Source: Saccharomonospora amisosensis (GTDB lineage Bacteria; Actinomycetota; Actinomycetes; Mycobacteriales; Pseudonocardiaceae). From it: a stretch of DNA of 64,000 bases. This document shows, piece by piece, positions 36,186-45,023 of the stretch (the first letter of the stretch is position 1; every line of letters starts with the position of its first letter). Location of the stretch: positions 2,294,001 through 2,358,000 of the forward strand of contig NZ_JAAOYM010000001.1 in assembly GCF_011761185.1 (NCBI RefSeq), in the 5' to 3' direction. The notes beneath the pieces were generated by a model. The model did not search any database. It worked only from the letters and a program-made list of their open reading frames with translations, and was not told the origin of the DNA. The position numbers were made by a program, and so were the translations under genes.

Positions 36186-38768
36186 GTGATGGGGGTGGAG
36201 CCGAGCGTGCGGTACGAGTCCGAGCGAGTGGGTCAACTGCTCAGCGGCGACGAGGCGGGTGAGCTGCTCACCGCCGTCGCCGACGACCCGCTCGCGCCGT
36301 TACGCGCCATGATCGTCGCTCCTGGCGGGTATGGGAAGAGCGCACTGCTCGGTGAGTTGCGTCGCGGCTACCGGCGCGCCGAGGTACCCGTGGTCGACGC
36401 CCACGACGCGCTGACCGACCCGGCGGGATGCGCGCGAGCCGCGATCCTGGTGGACGACGCGCACCGGCTGCCCACCGACCACGTAGCTCGGCTGACCGAA
36501 CTGGCCGCCGAGCAGCGGAGCCGGCTGATCGTCGCGCGCAGACCGTGGCCGTACTCGTCCGCGCTGGCCGAACTGACCGGCGTCCTGGAACGCACGCGTC
36601 CGACGGTGCTGCTGCGACCGCTGGATCGCGCGGCCATCGCCGAGCGAGTCCGCGCGCTGCTCGGTGATGTGCTCGCCCACGACGAAGTCCCTGCCGAACT
36701 CGTCGAGGCGCTCGAGGCGCAAACCGGTGGCGTCCCGCGATATGTCGACCGGGTCCTGCGCGCGTTGCGTCCCACGGGGGCTGAGCAGGCGCCGCTGACA
36801 GTGCCCTTCCGCGTGCCGCACGCGGCGGTCATCGGGTTCCAGTCCGAACTCGACCGCCTCGACCCCCGGCTGCACCGGCTGCTGCTCGCCAAGGCGGTGG
36901 CTCCGGAGTTGCAGGCCGAACTGCTCACCGCGCTGCTCGGACTCGACGCGGACGACGCGTGGGAACTGCTGGACGCCGCCCGCGCCACCGGGCTGCTCGA
37001 CCGCGGCGGTGCGCTGCTGCCGATAGCCAGGCGTGCGATCACCGCGCTCAACCCGGCCGAACGCAGACTGGCCGTGCACCGAGGACTCATCGAGGCGCAG
37101 CGCGAGCGGGGTGGTCCGTTGCTGGCGCTGGTGCGCCCGCTACTCGGCACGGGCGTGGGCGGCAGTGCCATCGCGGCGGCGTTCGAGGAGGCAGCCGACG
37201 AGGCCTTCGCGGACTCGCCGGAACTGGCCGCCGAGTTGTACGCCGCTGCCACGGCGGCGGGATCACCGGCCGCCGCGCTGGCGGGTCGCCGGGCACGCGC
37301 CGCCGCGCTGTGCGGTGACCTCGACACCGCGATGCGGCTGGCCGACGGTGTGCTCTCCGGCGCACAGGACGCCGACAGGGCGACAGCCGCCAACGTCGCG
37401 GGCACGGTGCTGGCACATCGTGGTCTGCTCGGCTCCAGCGCCGAACTGCACCGGTGGGCAGGTTCGGCCTCCGGCAAGGCGTTCGCCGTGCTCGCACTCA
37501 TCGGCACCGGGCAACTGGCACAGGCGCGGGAGCTGTTGGCCGGGCGCGGCTGCGGCGGTCCACCGGTGCTGGTCAACAGCGTCCTCACGCGGCTGGCGCA
37601 AGGCGTCCATGAGTCGGTGACCGAAGGTGCCGTCACCGCGCTGGCCACCCTCACGCGAGCATCGTCGATGCTGGAACCGGTTGGCCGTGCTGAACTGCTG
37701 CCCGAGACACCTGCCGCGCTCGCCGCGCTCGTGGCCTTGCACTGCGGCGAGTTCACGGCCGCGGACTCGGTGCTGCGGCGCGCGGAAGCAGCCGGGATGG
37801 GAGGTGCGCTCGCCGCCCGCAGGCACCGGCTGTTGCGGGCGTGGGGCGTGATGCTGCGCGGCGACACCGACATCGCCGGGCGGCTCCTGGCCGAGGCGGG
37901 CGGTTCGCCGGACAAGCTGGAGCCTCGCGACGCGCTGGTGGCTTCGGCGCTGCGGGCGGGGATCGCCCGAAGGGAAAGCGACCTCGGTGCGCTGCGCGAC
38001 GCCTGGGAGCAAGCCAAGGAAGTCGCCGTGCGGCACCCCACCGATCTGTTCTGCCTGCTGCCGCTGGGTGAGCTCGCGGTGGTGGCGGCGAGGCTCGGCG
38101 AGCAGGACCGGTTGGCCCCACATCTGGCGGAGGCACAGACACTGCTCGACCAGCTTGGTGACCCGCCGCTGTGGGAGGCCCCGCTGCGCTGGAACCGGAT
38201 GCACGCCGCGATCGTCAGTGAACGGCTGGACGCAGCCGAGCCTCACGTCAGGGCGCTCGCCGCGATGGCTGACGACCACCCGTACTTCAAGGCGCTGGCG
38301 ACGGCCGCGCACGGCTGGCTGGACGTGCTCGCCGGGAACATCGACCCCACAGTGGTGGAGTCGGCAGCGCGAGGGCTGCACGCCGCGGGTCTGCGGTGGG
38401 ACGGGGCCCGGCTCGCCGGTCAGGCCGCGATCCGCACCACGGACCGCAAGGCGATGCTGCGGCTGCTGGGGTGCGCCCGTGCCTTGCAGCCGTCGACGTC
38501 GCGGCAGGGCAATGATCGGCGGGACAGCCAGGCTGCGACCGGCGAGCCGGGCCGCCGCGCAACGGGCACGCTCAGCGAGCGGGAGCGTGAGGTCGCCGAG
38601 CTGGTGGTGGACGGCTTCACCTACAAGGAGATCGGGCAGCGGCTGTTCATCTCGGCGAAGACCGTGGAATATCACGTGGCCAGAATGCGGCAGCGGTTTG
38701 GCTGCACGTCTCGAAGCGACCTGCTCGAGCGGTTGCGGAGCCTGCTGGGTCACCGGTCGACGTCCTGA
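36186..38768 (+). CDS. STAND-type LuxR transcriptional activator (MalT/IniR-like)
   Basis: 860 residues. N-terminal NTPase: Walker A APGGYGKSALL (about 45-55), Walker B AAILVDDAHRL, and a sensor-like arginine-rich stretch. The middle 500 residues are alpha-helical TPR-like repeats that would bind an inducer. The C-terminal 60 residues are a LuxR helix-turn-helix: TLSEREREVAELVVDGFTYK, EIGQRLFISAKTVEYHVARM. Such proteins switch on target genes when ATP and an effector are bound. In mycobacteria the divergent neighbour of iniBAC is IniR, a regulator of this type, so the same role is inferred for the iniB-like gene. GTG 36186 or ATG 36189 is the start. Confidence 0.85.
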   Translation: MMGVEPSVRYESERVGQLLSGDEAGELLTAVADDPLAPLRAMIVAPGGYGKSALLGELRRGYRRAEVPVVDAHDALTDPAGCARAAILVDDAHRLPTDHVARLTELAAEQRSRLIVARRPWPYSSALAELTGVLERTRPTVLLRPLDRAAIAERVRALLGDVLAHDEVPAELVEALEAQTGGVPRYVDRVLRALRPTGAEQAPLTVPFRVPHAAVIGFQSELDRLDPRLHRLLLAKAVAPELQAELLTALLGLDADDAWELLDAARATGLLDRGGALLPIARRAITALNPAERRLAVHRGLIEAQRERGGPLLALVRPLLGTGVGGSAIAAAFEEAADEAFADSPELAAELYAAATAAGSPAAALAGRRARAAALCGDLDTAMRLADGVLSGAQDADRATAANVAGTVLAHRGLLGSSAELHRWAGSASGKAFAVLALIGTGQLAQARELLAGRGCGGPPVLVNSVLTRLAQGVHESVTEGAVTALATLTRASSMLEPVGRAELLPETPAALAALVALHCGEFTAADSVLRRAEAAGMGGALAARRHRLLRAWGVMLRGDTDIAGRLLAEAGGSPDKLEPRDALVASALRAGIARRESDLGALRDAWEQAKEVAVRHPTDLFCLLPLGELAVVAARLGEQDRLAPHLAEAQTLLDQLGDPPLWEAPLRWNRMHAAIVSERLDAAEPHVRALAAMADDHPYFKALATAAHGWLDVLAGNIDPTVVESAARGLHAAGLRWDGARLAGQAAIRTTDRKAMLRLLGCARALQPSTSRQGNDRRDSQAATGEPGRRATGTLSEREREVAELVVDGFTYKEIGQRLFISAKTVEYHVARMRQRFGCTSRSDLLERLRSLLGHRSTS

Positions 38769-38788
38769 CGTCCCGCCGCGAAGCCCGC

Positions 38789-39442
38789 TCAGAGGCTGCG
38801 CAGCACCGAGACGACGATGCCGAGTACGACTGCGTCGTCGCCGTCGATGACCTCGTAGTCGGGGTTGCGCGGCTCGAGATACACGTGGCCGCCCCTGCGG
38901 CGATACACCTTCACCGTGGCCTCGTCGTCGATCATGGCGGCGACGATCTGACCGGAGTAGGCCTCCGGCTGTTGCCGCACCACCACGAGATCGCCGTCAC
39001 AGATCGCCGCATCGACCATCGAGTCACCGCGCACCCGCAACCCGAAGACGTTGCCTCGGCCGGCCAGTTCGCGCGGCAGCCGCAGCATGTCGTCGATGTG
39101 CTGTTCCGCGGCGATCGGGATGCCCGCGGCGATCTCGCCGACCACGGGAACGGTCACCGAGTCGTCGGCGGACTCGGCAGCGACCTGCCGCGGCAGGAAC
39201 ATCCGCACGTCGATCGGTCTGGACATCGCACCACCACGCCGCAGGAACCCGTTCTCCTCCAGGCTCGCCAGGTGCTTCGACACCGAGGACGTCGACCGAA
39301 GCCCGACGGCGTCGGCGAGTTGCCGCGTTGTCGGCGAGTAGCCGTGCCTGATCACCCAGTCCCGGATCACCGCCAGGATCTGCCGCTGCCGTGGCGGCAA
39401 GATCGACGTGTCGAGGTATGCGAGATCATCGTGGGCCGTCAC
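38789..39442 (-). CDS. LexA-type repressor (second LexA-like paralogue)
   Basis: 217-residue self-cleaving repressor. Winged-helix part: LPPRQRQILAVIRDWVIRHG, YSPTTRQLADAVGLRSTSSV, SKHLASLEENGFLRR. The cleavage site is Ala-Gly in PVVGEIAAGIPIAA; catalytic serine in RVRGDSMVDAAI and lysine in DDEATVKVYRRR are present, so RecA-stimulated autolysis should work. Its N-terminus is shorter than canonical actinobacterial LexA (usually 230-260 residues). A -10 TATCAT (39450-39455, minus strand) lies 7 bases before GTG 39442, so the mRNA is leaderless. No canonical TCGAAC-type SOS box is seen near the start, so it may not be the main SOS repressor. Confidence 0.88.
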   Translation of the reverse strand: MTAHDDLAYLDTSILPPRQRQILAVIRDWVIRHGYSPTTRQLADAVGLRSTSSVSKHLASLEENGFLRRGGAMSRPIDVRMFLPRQVAAESADDSVTVPVVGEIAAGIPIAAEQHIDDMLRLPRELAGRGNVFGLRVRGDSMVDAAICDGDLVVVRQQPEAYSGQIVAAMIDDEATVKVYRRRGGHVYLEPRNPDYEVIDGDDAVVLGIVVSVLRSL

Positions 39443-39720
39443 CGGCCAGATGATAGGGACCGGTACCCGAGGCGGGTGCGGCCGCCCAGCGCGGTCCCCG
39501 AACGGGCATGCGGTGCCGAACCGGGCGGAGCGCCACGCTATCCTCAGCAGCCGCGTGACGCTGGCTGAGCCATTGTCACAGGTGTGCGTGCTGCCCGGAC
39601 CGCTACGACGTCGGTTCCGGACACCCGCGCGGCCATCGAGGGCATCGGCCGGCGAGGGCTGGACGATACCTCATCGGCGCCGGGATGAGTTGTTGTCCGA
39701 ACACTGGAGGAAACCACCGG

Positions 39721-41775
39721 ATGTCCGTGCTTCGAGCCTCGGTGCCCGAAGGGCTTGCCAGTCCTACGCGGCCGCAGCGGCGGTTCCGGCCGGAGTTGCA
39801 GGGCCTGCGCGCGCTCGCGGCCGTGCTCGTGGTCGTCTACCACGTGTGGCTGGGCCGCATTTCCGGTGGTGTGGACGTGTTCTTCCTCATCTCCGGCTTT
39901 CTGATCACGGGTCAGCTGTTTCGCGCTGGGCTGCGCGGCCGCATCGAGTTCCGGCCGATGTGGGGCCGCATGATCAAGCGGCTGTTCCCCGCGGCGCTGA
40001 CCGTGTTGCTGGCCACCATCGCGCTGTCGGTGTGGTTGCTGCCGGAGCACCGCTGGTTGCAGACCATCCGCGAAGTGGTCGCCTCGGCGCTGTACGCGGA
40101 GAACTGGGTGCTGGCGGCGGACTCGGTGAACTACTTCGCGCAGCACAGCACCGCCAGTGTGGTGCAACACTTCTGGTCGTTGTCGATCCAGGGGCAGTTC
40201 TACCTGGTGTGGCCGCTGCTGGTCGCCGCAGTCGCGTTCTTCGCGCGCAGGGCGGGTTGGAGCCTGCGGCGGTCGCTGTTCACCGTGGTCGGCGTCCTGC
40301 TCGCGGCATCGCTGGCCTACTCGGTGTGGCTGACCGCTGTCGACCAGCCGCTGGCGTACTTCACGTCACTGACGAGGATCTGGGAGTTCGCGCTCGGTGG
40401 GTTGCTGGCGCTGGCGATCGAGGCGATCAGGGTGCCGGGGATGCTGCGAGTCCTGCTCGGCTGGCTGGGCGTGTTCGGTCTCGTGTCGTGCGGGATGCTG
40501 TTGCAGGTCGGTACCGTGTTTCCTGGTTACGCGGCGCTGTGGCCGACCGTGTCGGCCGCGTTGGTGCTGGTGGCGGGCGTCACCGGCTACCGGGTGGGTG
40601 CCGACCGGATCCTGTCGTCGCGTCCATTGATCTACCTGGGCAACCTCAGCTACTCGCTGTACCTGTGGCACTGGCCGGTGTTGCTGTTCTACCTGATCTG
40701 GCGCGACCAGCCCGCCGTCGGCTGGCGCGGCGGCGCCGTGGTGATCGCTGTCTCGACGGTGCTGGCCGCGTTGACGTATCACCTGGTGGAGCAGCCGGTG
40801 CGCGACTCCCGAATCGGGGTGAGCACCAACTGGGGTGCGTACCGGTTCGGCGTGGCCGCGCTGGTGCCCGTCTTGCTCGCGGCGGGGGCGTGGCAGCTGG
40901 TGAGCACGCAGCGGGCGTCGTTCGCACTCGACGTGGACGACCCGAACCACCCCGGGGCGATGGCGATGGAGGCGGGCGGGCCGATCCTGGACCTGCGGGC
41001 GTCGGTTGTGCCACCGTTCGCGGCCCTGCCGCGCCAGTACGCACCGCTTCCCGACGAGGAATGCGTCGACTCGCCACGGCACGAGGACCTGCGGGTGTGC
41101 ACCATCGAACCCGACGGACCGCCGACCCGGCATGTGGTGCTCACCGGCGATTCGCACGCCCACCAATACATCGCCGCGTTGCGGCCGATCGTGCGGCACC
41201 GGGGCTGGCAGATCACCACGATGCTCAAGGGCGGGTGCGCGCTGACCGAGGGATCGAAGTGGCCTGAGTGCGCGAGCTGGAACGAGGCCGTGATGGCCGA
41301 AATTCTGCAGCGGCGGCCCGAGGCCGTGATCACGATGGGCACCAGGGATGTGCGGGTGGGGCTGCGGGAGCGAACCCCCGAGGGCTACGTCGCGCAGTGG
41401 CGGGTGCTCGCCGAGGCGGGCATCCCAGTGGTGGCCATCCGGGACAACCCGCGATTCGACTACGAACCTTCGGAGTGCGTGCAAAAGCACGGGCTCGACG
41501 CGTGGCAGTGCCGCCAACCGAGAGCGGACATGCTGGCGGACGAGCCACCGTACGAGCGGCTCTCGGGAATCCCGTCCACCGTGTCGTTCCTGGACTTCAG
41601 TGACTACTTCTGCACCGATCGGCACTGTCCGCCGGTGATCGGAAACATGCTGGTGTATCTCGACGACAACCACGTCACCGCCGCATACCTGGAGACCATG
41701 TCGCCGATGGTGGAGGAGCGCATGGTGGGCGCGCTCGGCTGGGAGAACGACCCGCTTCCGGTAGCGAGTCGCTGA
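39721..41775 (+). CDS. Acyltransferase family 3 (OafA/YrhL) with C-terminal SGNH domain
   Basis: 684-residue membrane protein that O-acetylates or O-acylates a cell-surface glycan or glycolipid. N-terminal acyltransferase-3 domain: FRPELQGLRALAAVLVVVYH with catalytic His, SGGVDVFFLISGFLITGQLF, and about ten helices (residues 20-400). The extracytoplasmic SGNH domain follows: VVLTGDSHAHQYIAALRPIV (nucleophile Ser in GDSH), ITMGTRDVR (Asn replaced by Thr in the GTR block), and a final DDNHVTAAY (Asp-x-x-His). ATG 39721 has GGAGG 9 bases before. Monocistronic, with no polysaccharide locus beside it. Confidence 0.9.
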   Translation: MSVLRASVPEGLASPTRPQRRFRPELQGLRALAAVLVVVYHVWLGRISGGVDVFFLISGFLITGQLFRAGLRGRIEFRPMWGRMIKRLFPAALTVLLATIALSVWLLPEHRWLQTIREVVASALYAENWVLAADSVNYFAQHSTASVVQHFWSLSIQGQFYLVWPLLVAAVAFFARRAGWSLRRSLFTVVGVLLAASLAYSVWLTAVDQPLAYFTSLTRIWEFALGGLLALAIEAIRVPGMLRVLLGWLGVFGLVSCGMLLQVGTVFPGYAALWPTVSAALVLVAGVTGYRVGADRILSSRPLIYLGNLSYSLYLWHWPVLLFYLIWRDQPAVGWRGGAVVIAVSTVLAALTYHLVEQPVRDSRIGVSTNWGAYRFGVAALVPVLLAAGAWQLVSTQRASFALDVDDPNHPGAMAMEAGGPILDLRASVVPPFAALPRQYAPLPDEECVDSPRHEDLRVCTIEPDGPPTRHVVLTGDSHAHQYIAALRPIVRHRGWQITTMLKGGCALTEGSKWPECASWNEAVMAEILQRRPEAVITMGTRDVRVGLRERTPEGYVAQWRVLAEAGIPVVAIRDNPRFDYEPSECVQKHGLDAWQCRQPRADMLADEPPYERLSGIPSTVSFLDFSDYFCTDRHCPPVIGNMLVYLDDNHVTAAYLETMSPMVEERMVGALGWENDPLPVASR

Positions 41776-42072
41776 GCGGCAGCGAGTCGCGGGCGGCACG
41801 GTGGTGATCCGCGGTGGCTGCGGGTACGGCGGGGAGTTCGCGAGCGTCGGGGCGGTTCGTCGCGGGATCACCGCTGCGGGGCGTGGTCGCCTGCCGTCCT
41901 GACCGTTCGGCGCCTGGACGCTGACCGCGCAACCCCATTCGATCTGGCGGTCGCCGCCGCGATTCCTGACCACCGACCGAAACCGCTGTGGTTCTCACCC
42001 GAGAACGGAAACGCTTCTGCTACCTCGTCGCAGCCCTGCCGTCGCGAATCAGTGGGATGGTCGCCCCGCGGG
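41776..42072. other. Convergent intergenic region, 297 bases
   Basis: Lies between the 3' ends of the acyltransferase and the AraC-type gene. It holds no supported gene. A GCGAGTCGC direct repeat flanks the acyltransferase stop, and GGTGATCC/GGATCACC arms (about 41803 and 41868) could pair, but no compact terminator hairpin is obvious. Confidence 0.4.
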
Positions 42073-43047
42073 TTATGCCGGAGCGGCGGTGTCGTGCCGT
42101 GCCGCGAACCGTGAGCGGTAGCGCTTCGGTGAGATGCCGACCTCCTGGGTGAAGGCGGTTCTAAACGTCACCGGCGACCCGAAGCCCACGTCGGAAGAGA
42201 TCCGGTCCACCGTCAGGTCGGTGGCCTCGAGGAGTTCCTTGGCCGCCGCGATCCGCTCCGCGGCGACCCAGCGCATTGGCGTGGTGCCGACGTCCTGCTC
42301 GAACCGCCGGGCGAGGGTGCGAGGTGAGAGGTTCGCCGCTCGTCCCAGTTCGGTCAGCGTCAACGGTCGGCGAAGGTTCTCGCGCAGCCAGGCGCGGAGG
42401 TTGTCCAGCCAGGCGGCGCGATCCTCAAGCGGCTCCGCGTGCACGTACTGCGCCTGATCACCGTCACGGTGGGCGGCGACCACGAGATGTCGGGCCGTGT
42501 TGTTCGCGGCGCGCTCCCCGTGGTCGCGCCGGATCAGGTGCAGGCACAGGTCGAGGCCCGCCGCCGAGCCCGCACTGGTGAAGATGCCGCTGTCCTCCAC
42601 ATAGAGGGCGCGTGCGTCGACCTCGACGTCGGGGTACATCCGCCGCAGCAGCGCGGCGTGCCGCCAGTGGGTGGTGGCCCGACGGCCGTCGAGCAGGCCG
42701 GCCTCGGCGAGTGCGAAAGTGCCGGTGCACAGGGCTACGATGCGGGCACCCCGGTCGGAAGCGCGCCGTAGCTCGCGGACCAGCCGGGAGCCGACCGACC
42801 GCCCCGGTGGCACCGCGGGCACGAGCACCGTGTCGCCCTCGGCCACGGCGCTGAGTGGCTGCTGCGGTACCAGCCGCGCGCCGGTGTGGGTGCGAACGCC
42901 GCGCAGGTCGCCGCACAACGTCACGTCGTACAGCGGGTCCTGGTCCGGTTCCCAGACATAGCCAAGTGCTTCCAGCGGCATGCCGATCTCGAATAGGGTC
43001 ATGCCGTCGATGAGCGGGATCGTGATCGTCGGACGCCGCGCGACCAT
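42073..43047 (-). CDS. GlxA-type transcriptional regulator (DJ-1/PfpI plus AraC domains)
   Basis: 324 residues. The N-terminal DJ-1/PfpI-like domain includes IPLIDGMTLFEIGMPLEALG and the nucleophile-elbow region ARIVALCTGTFALAEAGLLDGRRATTHWRHA (core ALCTGTFAL), typical of GlxA-type regulators. The C-terminal AraC domain has two helix-turn-helix motifs: PLTLTELGRAANLSPRTLAR and LTVDRISSDVGFGSPVTFRTAF with the final FTQEVGISPKRYRSRF. ATG 43047 is used. Targets are unknown; such genes often regulate a divergent catabolic gene, but the DNA on that side (43048-43654) holds only a doubtful frame. Confidence 0.88.
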   Translation of the reverse strand: MVARRPTITIPLIDGMTLFEIGMPLEALGYVWEPDQDPLYDVTLCGDLRGVRTHTGARLVPQQPLSAVAEGDTVLVPAVPPGRSVGSRLVRELRRASDRGARIVALCTGTFALAEAGLLDGRRATTHWRHAALLRRMYPDVEVDARALYVEDSGIFTSAGSAAGLDLCLHLIRRDHGERAANNTARHLVVAAHRDGDQAQYVHAEPLEDRAAWLDNLRAWLRENLRRPLTLTELGRAANLSPRTLARRFEQDVGTTPMRWVAAERIAAAKELLEATDLTVDRISSDVGFGSPVTFRTAFTQEVGISPKRYRSRFAARHDTAAPA

Positions 43048-43654
43048 AATGGCAAAATCCTAGCAGTTTGCGTCAATCCTGCCACTCCCGTTGGGGCGCG
43101 AAGCTTGCGACTGTTGAGCTATGCACTTCGATGACTTCATCGCACAACAGATCCTGAAGACGGACGACTCGGCTTCGCGATGCGCCTGCGCCCAGCAGCG
43201 CGTCCGGCAGCTGCTCCGCACCCTGTGGAGCGGCGCCCGCAGGATGGCCTGGGGCGTCGACGCGTTCTCCAGCGTGCGGCACGGGATCGACGTGCCTGCC
43301 GACCACGGTGCCCGCGGCCGAGCCCCGTCGGTGCCATGCCGGCACCGACCTCGATGGGGCAGCCGACGGTAGCGGCTTCGCTGCTCGATTCGATCAGGGT
43401 CGCCGCACAAGCGTTCAAGATCTCCCGCGCTCCTCGCCGCTACAACGGACACCGTTCGTTCGGCAACGGTGTCTCGCGGGCCAAGGGGGACAAACTCGTC
43501 GCCGGTGCGCCGCCGTGCTCAAGGCCATCAGGAACGCAGCGGGCGTGGTGACGTCGGGCCGCGATCCACGCTCGGGCCCTCCTTCCCGGGCGGGAGTGCA
43601 GAACTCGCGGTCCTGGGCGGGGGACTCGCGGGCGAGAGCGGGGGACTCGCCGAG
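43048..43654. other. 607-base region without a convincing gene
   Basis: A plus-strand frame from ATG 43121 starts plausibly (MHFDDFIAQQILKTDDSASR, then AQQRVRQLLRTLWSG) but turns arginine-rich, and the reading appears to continue in a neighbouring frame (43340-43480: TVAASLLDSIRVAAQAFKIS). It may be a frameshifted relic divergent from the GlxA-type regulator; no family is recognised. The right end carries the first 21-base-period repeat array. Confidence 0.25.
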
Positions 43655-43663
43655 TCAGGCGGG
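43601..43663 (+). repeat. Left 21-bp-period repeat array
   Basis: Three units of 21 bases with the shared core GG-ACTCGC and a G-rich end (GGACTCGCGGGCGAGAGCGG and variants) run from 43601 to 43663, overlapping the 3' end of the DUF3040 gene. They are in inverted orientation relative to the array at 44197-44259, with the shared sequence GGGGGACTCGCGGGC. Confidence 0.6.
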
Positions 43664-43984
43664 CGAGGGCGTGCAACGCGGGCAGTGGTCCTGCGCCGAG
43701 GACACGACGTGGTGGCAATCGGGGTGGTAGTAGCGCCTGGACGCCCACAGGACGGGTCCAGCGGTACCCGCACCGATGACGAGCAGGCCAGGAAGCACCC
43801 AGCCGAACACCAGCAGTGCCAGTCCGGCTCCGACCGCGGCGAGAATCATCAGCGTGAGCCAGACCGACGTGGTGTGCTCGGTGCGGCTGACGTTCGCGAG
43901 TACGTGCGCCAGTCGCGGGTCTTCGGTTCGCAGATTCCGTTCGAGTTCGAACAGCACATGCCGTTCCTGTTCGTTCAGCGGCAC
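43655..43984 (-). CDS. DUF3040 small membrane protein
   Basis: About 109 residues. The start VPLNEQERHVLFELERNLRT followed by EDPRLAHVLA is the DUF3040 signature; then a TM pair (SVWLTLMILAAVGAGLALLV, VLPGLLVIGAGTAGPVLW) and a cysteine/histidine tail YYHPDCHHVV and AQDHCPRCTPSPA that looks like a zinc ribbon-like end. GTG 43984 matches the family start; an in-frame GTG at 44110 would add 42 residues with no similarity. Function unknown. Bracketed by the inverted repeat arrays. Confidence 0.75.
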   Translation of the reverse strand: MPLNEQERHVLFELERNLRTEDPRLAHVLANVSRTEHTTSVWLTLMILAAVGAGLALLVFGWVLPGLLVIGAGTAGPVLWASRRYYHPDCHHVVSSAQDHCPRCTPSPA

Positions 43985-44196
43985 GGCCAACCGCCTGTGA
44001 TTGGTGCGACGAGATCGAGCACGGACAACTTCTCCTTCGGGGCCATGCACTGAGGGGGATGGTCGAATATCCTGGTCACTGGCCTGACTTTGTGCAATGA
44101 CCACCGTCACAAAGGGCTCTAGATCTTTTTCGAAGAATTGTCGCTGAGTGTGCCGAAATTGTTGCTGGCTGAATTGTGCTGAGTGCTGAAGTTTCT

Positions 44197-44259
44197 TGCC
44201 CGCGAGTCCCCCGTTCCTGCCCGCGAGTCCCCCGTTCCTGCCCGCGAATTCTGCGTTCC
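44197..44259 (+). repeat. Right 21-bp-period repeat array
   Basis: Units at 44197-44217 and 44218-44238 are identical (each begins GCCCGCGAGTCCCCC and ends GTTCCT); a third, diverged unit at 44239-44259 begins GCCCGCGAATTCTGC. The array lies between the DUF3040 gene and the end of the TetR gene, inverted relative to the copy at 43601-43663. No dyad symmetry is visible inside one unit. Confidence 0.75.
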
Positions 44260-44303
44260 GTGTCGCGGGGGCGGACCGGCCGGGAGACCGTGGGTAGCTA
44301 CTG

Positions 44304-44924
44304 CTAGGGCGTTGCCGATCGGGGACCCAGCAGTGCGATGGAGGCGCGCACGGCGAGTTCGCTCACCTCGCCGATGTTGCCGCCGTCCTCGACGGTGGTC
44401 GCCAGCAACTCGCGCAGCCCGCCGATCAACAGGATCGCCAGCTGCCGGGGCAGTGGCCCGACACCGGCCGCACGCAGTTCCTCGGTGTCGCACAGCCGCT
44501 GGATCATGGTCACGAACGCGTCCGTCATGTCCCGCTGCAACTCGCGGGCGGCTGAACCGAGTGAGGGCAGGTCCCTGATCCAGCTCACCGTCAGCGCAGG
44601 GGCGGACTCCGACGCCGCGATCCAGGCGCCGACAGCCTGCCTGATCTGGGTCTCCCAGTCCGCCTTCGGATTCACCGCCGAGGAGATCCGCCGGATCATC
44701 TCGGCGTTGGCATCGCTGAGCAGCGCGACGTAGCAGGCCTCTTTGCCGGAGAAGTGCTCGTAGAAGGTCCGCCGCGACGTGCGTGCGACGCGGACGATAT
44801 CGGCGACCGTGGTCGCTCGGTAACCGTCCTGCGCGATGCAGGTCGCGAGGGCGTCGAGCAGGCGACGGCGGAATCCGCTACCCGCGTCGTCCGCCACCGT
44901 GCTCGTGGTCGTCACCGTGGTCAT
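44304..44924 (-). CDS. TetR family transcriptional regulator
   Basis: 206 residues. DNA-binding domain: FRRRLLDALATCIAQDGYRA, TTVADIVRVARTSRRTFYEH, FSGKEACYVALLSDANAEMI. The effector domain ends ELLATTVEDGGNIGEVSELA. ATG 44924 is the start nearest the helix-turn-helix; the frame continues open far upstream only because the opposite strand is coding. It is divergent from the P450 at 45024, the same arrangement as Rv0135c/cyp138 in Mycobacterium tuberculosis, and two palindromic operators lie between. Confidence 0.9.
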   Translation of the reverse strand: MTTVTTTSTVADDAGSGFRRRLLDALATCIAQDGYRATTVADIVRVARTSRRTFYEHFSGKEACYVALLSDANAEMIRRISSAVNPKADWETQIRQAVGAWIAASESAPALTVSWIRDLPSLGSAARELQRDMTDAFVTMIQRLCDTEELRAAGVGPLPRQLAILLIGGLRELLATTVEDGGNIGEVSELAVRASIALLGPRSATP

Positions 44925-44961
44925 CTCCGCACCTCGTTGCCTGAAGACCCTTGCCGCACAT

Positions 44962-45001
44962 GGTACATCGGCGTACCGTACGGCTGGTACGTTCGCGTAC
45001 C
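44962..45001. promoter_or_regulatory. Tandem TetR-type operators
   Basis: GGTACATCGGCGTACC (44962-44977) and GGTACGTTCGCGTACC (44986-45001) share the form GGTAC-N6-GTACC, start-to-start spacing 24 bases. Both lie in the 99-base gap between the divergent TetR and P450 genes, and the second is only 22 bases before the P450 ATG. Two copies on similar helical faces suggest cooperative binding of two dimers. Confidence 0.75.
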
Positions 45002-45023
45002 AGGCTAGAAGGGGGTCACCTCG

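Noticed and set aside
44197-44259. CRISPR array
   Set aside because: Units are contiguous 21-mers with no spacers and only three copies, and no cas genes are present.
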